Below are positions 59,714 through 64,000 of a stretch of 64,000 nucleotides of DNA, piece by piece. The translations under genes were made by a program, and so were the position numbers. Origin of the DNA: Bacillota bacterium (GTDB taxonomy: Bacteria > Bacillota > Clostridia > Acetivibrionales > DSM-2933); assembly GCA_023430975.1 (NCBI GenBank), contig JAEYYB010000146.1, positions 1-64,000 of the forward strand, in the 5' to 3' direction. Positions within the stretch are counted from its first letter, which is position 1; each line of letters begins with the position of its first letter. The notes under the pieces were generated by a model that saw only the letters and a program-made list of their open reading frames with translations, was not told the origin of the DNA and did no database searches.

Positions 59714-62467
59714 TTAGTCGCCTTTTTTGGTAATAACAACTTTCTGTTCTGCTTCAATCCATTCAACCATTGCACCTAGTTTTTCTGCGATAAATCTTAT
59801 AGGTGTGTATGTTCTGTCATTTTCGATGAAAGCAGGACTTTCGAGCATTACCTTTTTGCCGTTTACATAGGCAAAGTATGAGTCGATGTAAATAAGGATT
59901 GTTACATCTTCGCCTTTTTCATTTTTTCCCTTAACTGTAACTTCTCGCTTTTTGCCGTTCCAAAGAACTTCGGCACCTAAGCTTTCTGCTATAAATCTTG
60001 CAGGAAGCATTGTTCTGTCATTTCTGATAATTGGAGCAACATCGTTTGTTTTATCCGAACCAAAAGCTTTTGCTTCTTTTTTACCTATTGTTAAAACAAG
60101 CTCTTTTTTAGAGTTATCGGCAGGCTTTGTTTCTACTTTTGACCACTTTGCATAAAGTGTAGTTGATGCTGTTATCTTTGTATTGGCATCATAAGCCTTT
60201 GTTTGCTCTTTATCCGAATACCAGCCTTCAAATACATAGCCCTCTTTTGTAGGTTCCGGGATTTCTCCGATTGTTGAACCTTCCTTGATATCCTTACTTT
60301 CAACAGTGCTTCCATCATCTGTATCGAATTTAATAGTGTATGTTGGAGCAGTATATGTTGGAGCAGTGTGTGTTGGGGCTGTGCTTCCACCACTATTTGA
60401 TGAGAGTTTTGTAAAGCTTGCGGAAGCAATTCCGCTGTTAGCCATACCGCCTTTAACTGCAATAGCCTTTACTGTTATCGAACTGCTGATTGTAAAAGGT
60501 CCCGAATAAACTGTGCTTGATGTTGTAGGTGTTGTACCGTTTGTTGTATAGTAAATTGTCGAATCAGCAGTTTCGCATGTAATAGTGACCGTTTGTGAAC
60601 TACTGAAAGTGCTGCCGTTAGGTGAAATTATAGGAATTGCTACTTTATCCTTCCAAATGGCTGTAACGGTTGTATTGTCGGTAACTGTGTAATTAGTACC
60701 TGGTGTATATTCTGTTCCGCCAATATCCCAGGCTTTGAATTCTTTGTTCGACGGTGCAACAAATGCACAAGCTGGAAGTGTATATTGCTCGCCATTCGGT
60801 ACTGATACATTTGCCATTGTTCCTGTGCCACCGTTTCCAGCAAAGGAAATAACCTTGTAGTTTACAATATTAAAGGTCTTTGTCATACTTCCGCTATATT
60901 TACTCAAAAAATTTACAGTTGCAGTTGCTGTTCCTACATTAACATTGTTTGAGTAATAAACAGTGTAATATGTACCCTGGACAAGTGTTTCTTCACCGTC
61001 TGTTATCGTAAGTGATGGTACTATGTAACTGCCTGTGTGAGTTTGATCCGGAATATCTGCGATTGTAACACCTTTTGAACTTTCGTTGGAAACTGCTTTT
61101 GAGGCTCTGAAAGTTGCATATCTTGTATATTCAAATCCATATTCGTCTGCCTCATGTTTGACAGATATAGTATAGCTTGTTCCCGTCGTTAACCCTGTTA
61201 ATAACTCTGGAAATTCGGAAAACTCTACCCAGTCTGATGTTGAGGAACCGCCTGTTAACTTAATTTTTAAACCTGTAAATTCATCTTTGTTTGTAACCCT
61301 TGCGGTTGTTTCGGTATATTCAACCACCAGCGGTGGTATTACGTGTTGAAGGGAAACGAAATCGGAAGCTACAGATACATTTGTATTCTCTGGAATCAAG
61401 CGAAGCCGTGCATAAAAAACAAAATCATTTATTTGATCATAATTAACAATTTCACCGTTAGCATCTGCAACGGTATTATCCCATGGTGAGTATGCATATG
61501 TTCTGTTCGGCAACAGATTGGTTACCTTTTTGTTATCTAAATCAAGTTTAAAGGTAGGAATCCTTTCCTTATACATGGACTTAAAAACGCTCGCACTGCT
61601 AACCGTTGGATTATTTTTTTCAATATATCCCGAACCGATTTTCCAATCGTAAAAATCAAAGCCATCCTTGGAAACCGTCGGGAACTTTGAGGTGTCAATT
61701 ATGGCTTTGGGTATTGCGTACATTTTTTTCTCACCCGAGTTAATTGTACCTGTGTTTTCGTCAAAGGTTACTTCCACTGTCGGCACAAGAGTAAGCTTAA
61801 GGCTATAGGGAGTTGTGCTTTTGTCTGTAAGCTCAACAGTATAATAAAGCTTTGTCAAATCAGGCAAATTGTAGACAGAGGTTGTCAAAGCAGAATTAAA
61901 CGTTGTTTCTCCTACATCCGAACGGAGGTCTGATGCAGACGGTAATTTATATTCAGAGGAAGCTATGGAATAATACTTCAGCTCGGTAGTGCCCACATAT
62001 ATGCTGACATTGATGGCTGAACCTGTAGTAGTAAGAGTCGTACCCTCGGGAAAGGTCATTGTTGTGTTTACAGGGATATCTTCAAGAGTGGTAACCGGAT
62101 ATGCTTTGAAATAGGATCTTGTTACGCTTTCAGAGGAAGATAAATTATCAATTTTGGTTTCTATGTACTTAATATGCCATGCATATGGTTTAATGGCTAT
62201 ATACTCATTGCCAATATAAATACTGCCTCCCCACGGGCTATCTTTGTACTCATACACAACAGTGTCCGAATCTTTAGATTCATAATAACAAATGCTTTTA
62301 TAATTCTCACACCGCACATACGTTCCGTCGGCAAATACTGCATTGGTACCTTCATCCAAGATGGGAGTTGTATCTGCTGCGTAAACTGGGATGCCTGTGA
62401 ATACTATGTTTGTAAAGAAAAGCACAAATGCAAGGAGCCACGATAATTTTTTTGAAAAGTGTTTCAT
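59714..62467 (-). CDS. Large secreted repeat protein with copper-amine-oxidase-like N-terminal domains at its C-terminus
   Basis: 917 residues, TAAGGAGGA before the ATG. The signal peptide ends at about YAA-D. The first 500 residues are beta-rich with no clear family apart from a GWY-type repeat (DENTGTINSGEKKMY). Then come a Bacterial-Ig/InlB-like segment (ISFAGNGGTGTMANVSVPNG), a chitobiase C-terminal-like domain (TIYYTTNGTTPTTSSTVYSG), a short TAPTY repeat coded by 15-base units, one Listeria-Bacteroides repeat (GYVFEGWYSDKEQ) and two copies of the copper-amine-oxidase N-terminal domain (MLPARFIAESLGAEVLW, YTPIRFIAEKLGAMVEW). These last domains are common cell-surface modules in Clostridia. 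Likely an exported, wall-associated protein of unknown role. Confidence 0.85.
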   Translation of the reverse strand: MKHFSKKLSWLLAFVLFFTNIVFTGIPVYAADTTPILDEGTNAVFADGTYVRCENYKSICYYESKDSDTVVYEYKDSPWGGSIYIGNEYIAIKPYAWHIKYIETKIDNLSSSESVTRSYFKAYPVTTLEDIPVNTTMTFPEGTTLTTTGSAINVSIYVGTTELKYYSIASSEYKLPSASDLRSDVGETTFNSALTTSVYNLPDLTKLYYTVELTDKSTTPYSLKLTLVPTVEVTFDENTGTINSGEKKMYAIPKAIIDTSKFPTVSKDGFDFYDWKIGSGYIEKNNPTVSSASVFKSMYKERIPTFKLDLDNKKVTNLLPNRTYAYSPWDNTVADANGEIVNYDQINDFVFYARLRLIPENTNVSVASDFVSLQHVIPPLVVEYTETTARVTNKDEFTGLKIKLTGGSSTSDWVEFSEFPELLTGLTTGTSYTISVKHEADEYGFEYTRYATFRASKAVSNESSKGVTIADIPDQTHTGSYIVPSLTITDGEETLVQGTYYTVYYSNNVNVGTATATVNFLSKYSGSMTKTFNIVNYKVISFAGNGGTGTMANVSVPNGEQYTLPACAFVAPSNKEFKAWDIGGTEYTPGTNYTVTDNTTVTAIWKDKVAIPIISPNGSTFSSSQTVTITCETADSTIYYTTNGTTPTTSSTVYSGPFTISSSITVKAIAVKGGMANSGIASASFTKLSSNSGGSTAPTHTAPTYTAPTYTIKFDTDDGSTVESKDIKEGSTIGEIPEPTKEGYVFEGWYSDKEQTKAYDANTKITASTTLYAKWSKVETKPADNSKKELVLTIGKKEAKAFGSDKTNDVAPIIRNDRTMLPARFIAESLGAEVLWNGKKREVTVKGKNEKGEDVTILIYIDSYFAYVNGKKVMLESPAFIENDRTYTPIRFIAEKLGAMVEWIEAEQKVVITKKGD

Positions 62468-62512
62468 TGGATTTTCCTCCTTAAAATAATATTGTAATTT
62501 TTGTTATATATG

Positions 62513-62540
62513 CTTAACTTGCCTTTTGGCAAAGTTTAAG
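62513..62540. terminator. Hairpin between two leftward genes
   Basis: CTTAACTTGCC and GGCAAAGTTTAAG pair with two bulges around TTTT. It lies between the membrane glycosyltransferase and the secreted protein. There is no clear T-run, so it is a weak terminator or an RNA-processing site. Confidence 0.4.
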
Positions 62541-62567
62541 TCTTTAAGATTTTAAATTATACAGAAT

Positions 62568-64000
62568 TTAAATTACACAGAACATATATACCGACAAAAT
62601 TGAAAAGATTAAAACCGTTGCAGCCGATATGCGGTAAAGCACTTTGCCGTACTTTTTATCCTTTTTCAAATCAAGAAATCTTCCGAAAAGAAGTGCATTT
62701 ATAACAAATGCAGTTGCAATATATCGAAAATCCATTGTGCAACCATATGGGTACTTTATGTTAAATGCTATATAGGATACCATAAGCACCGCTGCCGACA
62801 ACACAATATAACTTATGCTTTTATCCTTGTCCTTAAAGGACCAAACGGATGATATAACCATGAGGATACTTATTATTGCATATATAAAAAGCATTATGGC
62901 GGGTATGGCAGCTGCAATATTAAACCGAAATTCGCCAAACACCCCACCCTTTAAAAGATACATCCAGAGGTTATAATCGCTATACACATCGTTATATACA
63001 GGGGTAAACATCTTGGTTATTGGAAATGTCAGGAACCTTTGTATATATGAATAATTTTGTGATACAAATCCCGCATCGCTTACATCAAGCACATAATTAA
63101 TAGGTTGATTAAACAAAATCAAATTACGAATCGGATAAGCAAGACCGAGAGGTATACTTACTGCCGCAAAAAGACACAAGCTTTTAAGCGTTTTAAAGAG
63201 ATTATGTTTTTTAAAACTTTTTGCAAAAACATATATCATCATTAGACCTGTGGGTATTGCAAATACCGCAACCGACACTTTTGACATCATTCCAAGTCCA
63301 AAGGACAGGGCGAGGATAACAGTATTTTTTATGCTCTGATTTTTATACCATCTGATACTAAAAAGTAAAATCATTGTCATAAAAAAAACTGACATAGCAT
63401 CGTTGTTCACCCGTCCGCCCATAAGATAAAAGTTTGGCAAAAAGGCAACTAGTGATAGAGGAATAAGCTTATTTATTTTTAGCTCGGCACAAAGTGATTT
63501 TACGCAGTAAAGTGTTATACAGGAGAAGAAGCAGGAAACAAGCCTCGCACAGTTCATTATGTCAGTTTCATTGGTTAAATGCAAAATAGGTTTGAGTACA
63601 AAAATAACAATTCCGCTTAAAATATGATAAAGAGGCGGATGATAAAATTGTCCCTCGTTGCTCATTGGCAAATGTCCATCAAGAATATTCAGTATGTATG
63701 CAGCGTGCCCATCAGAATCTATAGAAATACCCCTTAAATCATGTTGTCTTAAGGTGCAGGGTGTATAGAGCATATAGCCTATTCTCATAATAAATCCGAT
63801 AAATAGAATGTATTTTACCAGCACTTCTACTTCGAATTTTTGGCATAGGTTGTAGCCACCTATTAAAGCGACTGAAATAATAAGAAATAGCATAAGGCCT
63901 TGCACGCTGTTTTGAAGGTCAAGCATATACACCAGAACATATACCACAAGAATGGATATACTCAAAACAATTACCCTTATTAAATTGTTTCTTTTTTCAG
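62568..64000 (-). CDS. Polytopic membrane glycosyltransferase (GT39/ArnT-like), 5' end outside the window
   Basis: The frame is open to the right edge, so the start lies beyond position 64000; the TTG at 63965 sits inside the first membrane helix and is unlikely to be the start. At least 12 membrane segments are visible. The first extracellular loop has DSDGHAAYILNILDGHLP with the Asp and the H-P-P-L-Y-H motif (QFYHPPLYH) typical of the GT-C lipid-phosphosugar-dependent glycosyltransferases. Such proteins transfer sugars or aminoarabinose from polyprenyl phosphate to proteins or envelope polymers on the outer face. It ends 101 bases before the secreted repeat protein gene on the same strand. 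Confidence 0.8.
   Translation of the reverse strand, partial: EKRNNLIRVIVLSISILVVYVLVYMLDLQNSVQGLMLFLIISVALIGGYNLCQKFEVEVLVKYILFIGFIMRIGYMLYTPCTLRQHDLRGISIDSDGHAAYILNILDGHLPMSNEGQFYHPPLYHILSGIVIFVLKPILHLTNETDIMNCARLVSCFFSCITLYCVKSLCAELKINKLIPLSLVAFLPNFYLMGGRVNNDAMSVFFMTMILLFSIRWYKNQSIKNTVILALSFGLGMMSKVSVAVFAIPTGLMMIYVFAKSFKKHNLFKTLKSLCLFAAVSIPLGLAYPIRNLILFNQPINYVLDVSDAGFVSQNYSYIQRFLTFPITKMFTPVYNDVYSDYNLWMYLLKGGVFGEFRFNIAAAIPAIMLFIYAIISILMVISSVWSFKDKDKSISYIVLSAAVLMVSYIAFNIKYPYGCTMDFRYIATAFVINALLFGRFLDLKKDKKYGKVLYRISAATVLIFSILSVYMFCVI

Noticed and set aside
1..64000. CRISPR arrays, rRNA genes, complete insertion sequences or transposase genes
   Set aside because: I looked for regularly spaced direct repeats, rRNA signatures and transposase motifs and saw none; the only mobile-like features are the short palindromic repeats.

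Overview
The window is AT-rich DNA from a low-GC Gram-positive anaerobe, most likely a polysaccharide-degrading member of the Clostridia (Acetivibrio / Ruminiclostridium / Pseudobacteroides type). The evidence is a pyruvate:ferredoxin oxidoreductase, SLH-anchored surface proteins, a cohesin-like module, carbohydrate-binding modules on secreted and membrane proteins, Gram-positive ribosome binding sites, and RsbRST and DUF3787 proteins. The species cannot be named from the sequence alone.

Layout. (1) 1-3.5 kb, minus strand: a metallophosphoesterase, a frameshifted TIM-barrel remnant and three to four unrecognised small proteins that look like an accessory or immunity-type array, read from a good promoter at 3477-3505. 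(2) 3.7-8.4 kb: a complete polyamine ABC transporter operon potABCD with an unusual PotA and a membrane-anchored PotD. (3) 8.6-16.4 kb: a carbohydrate-facing region with a secreted M60-like metalloprotease carrying CBMs, a three-gene unit (unknown protein, zinc-finger anti-sigma-like protein, and a Lon-like protease domain joined through one membrane segment to an Ig and CBM ectodomain), and a cohesin / beta-helix / SLH surface protein. (4) 16.6-23.0 kb: a Fic protein with a dyad in its promoter, then a tight eight-gene cluster with two ATP-grasp ligases, a 51-residue peptide, an atypical radical-SAM-like protein, a PHP phosphoesterase, a metallophosphoesterase and an HD hydrolase. (5) 23.0-33.7 kb: an accessory island bounded by tRNA-Pro, with several decayed genes around an intact two-gene unit: a HEPN/SNF2 helicase and a large protein with two sacsin/Hsp90-like ATPase units. 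(6) 34-41.6 kb: a DUF4349 lipoprotein, nifJ, DUF3787, an IMP dehydrogenase and DUF2294. (7) 41.6-58.3 kb: a 15-gene signalling cluster in which a chemosensory pathway (double MCP, triple CheW, CheB, CheR, CheA, three receiver proteins) is interleaved with a stressosome-type module (RsbR, RsbS, RsbT, an RsbT-phosphatase fusion, and an HPt-STAS fusion). (8) 58.7-64 kb: a nitroreductase, a large secreted repeat protein and the 3' part of a membrane glycosyltransferase.

How the genes work together. Region 3 could sense and process extracellular polymers. Region 4 looks like a peptide or protein modification pathway. Region 5 is a candidate defence unit. Region 7 is a soluble sensor array that could feed phosphorylation and partner-switching into one output, with no flagellar gene and no DNA-binding output protein in the window. 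Two families of palindromic mobile-like repeats are scattered through the window, and in two places inverted copies bracket a single gene. All functions are read from sequence motifs and remembered family features; no database search was run.
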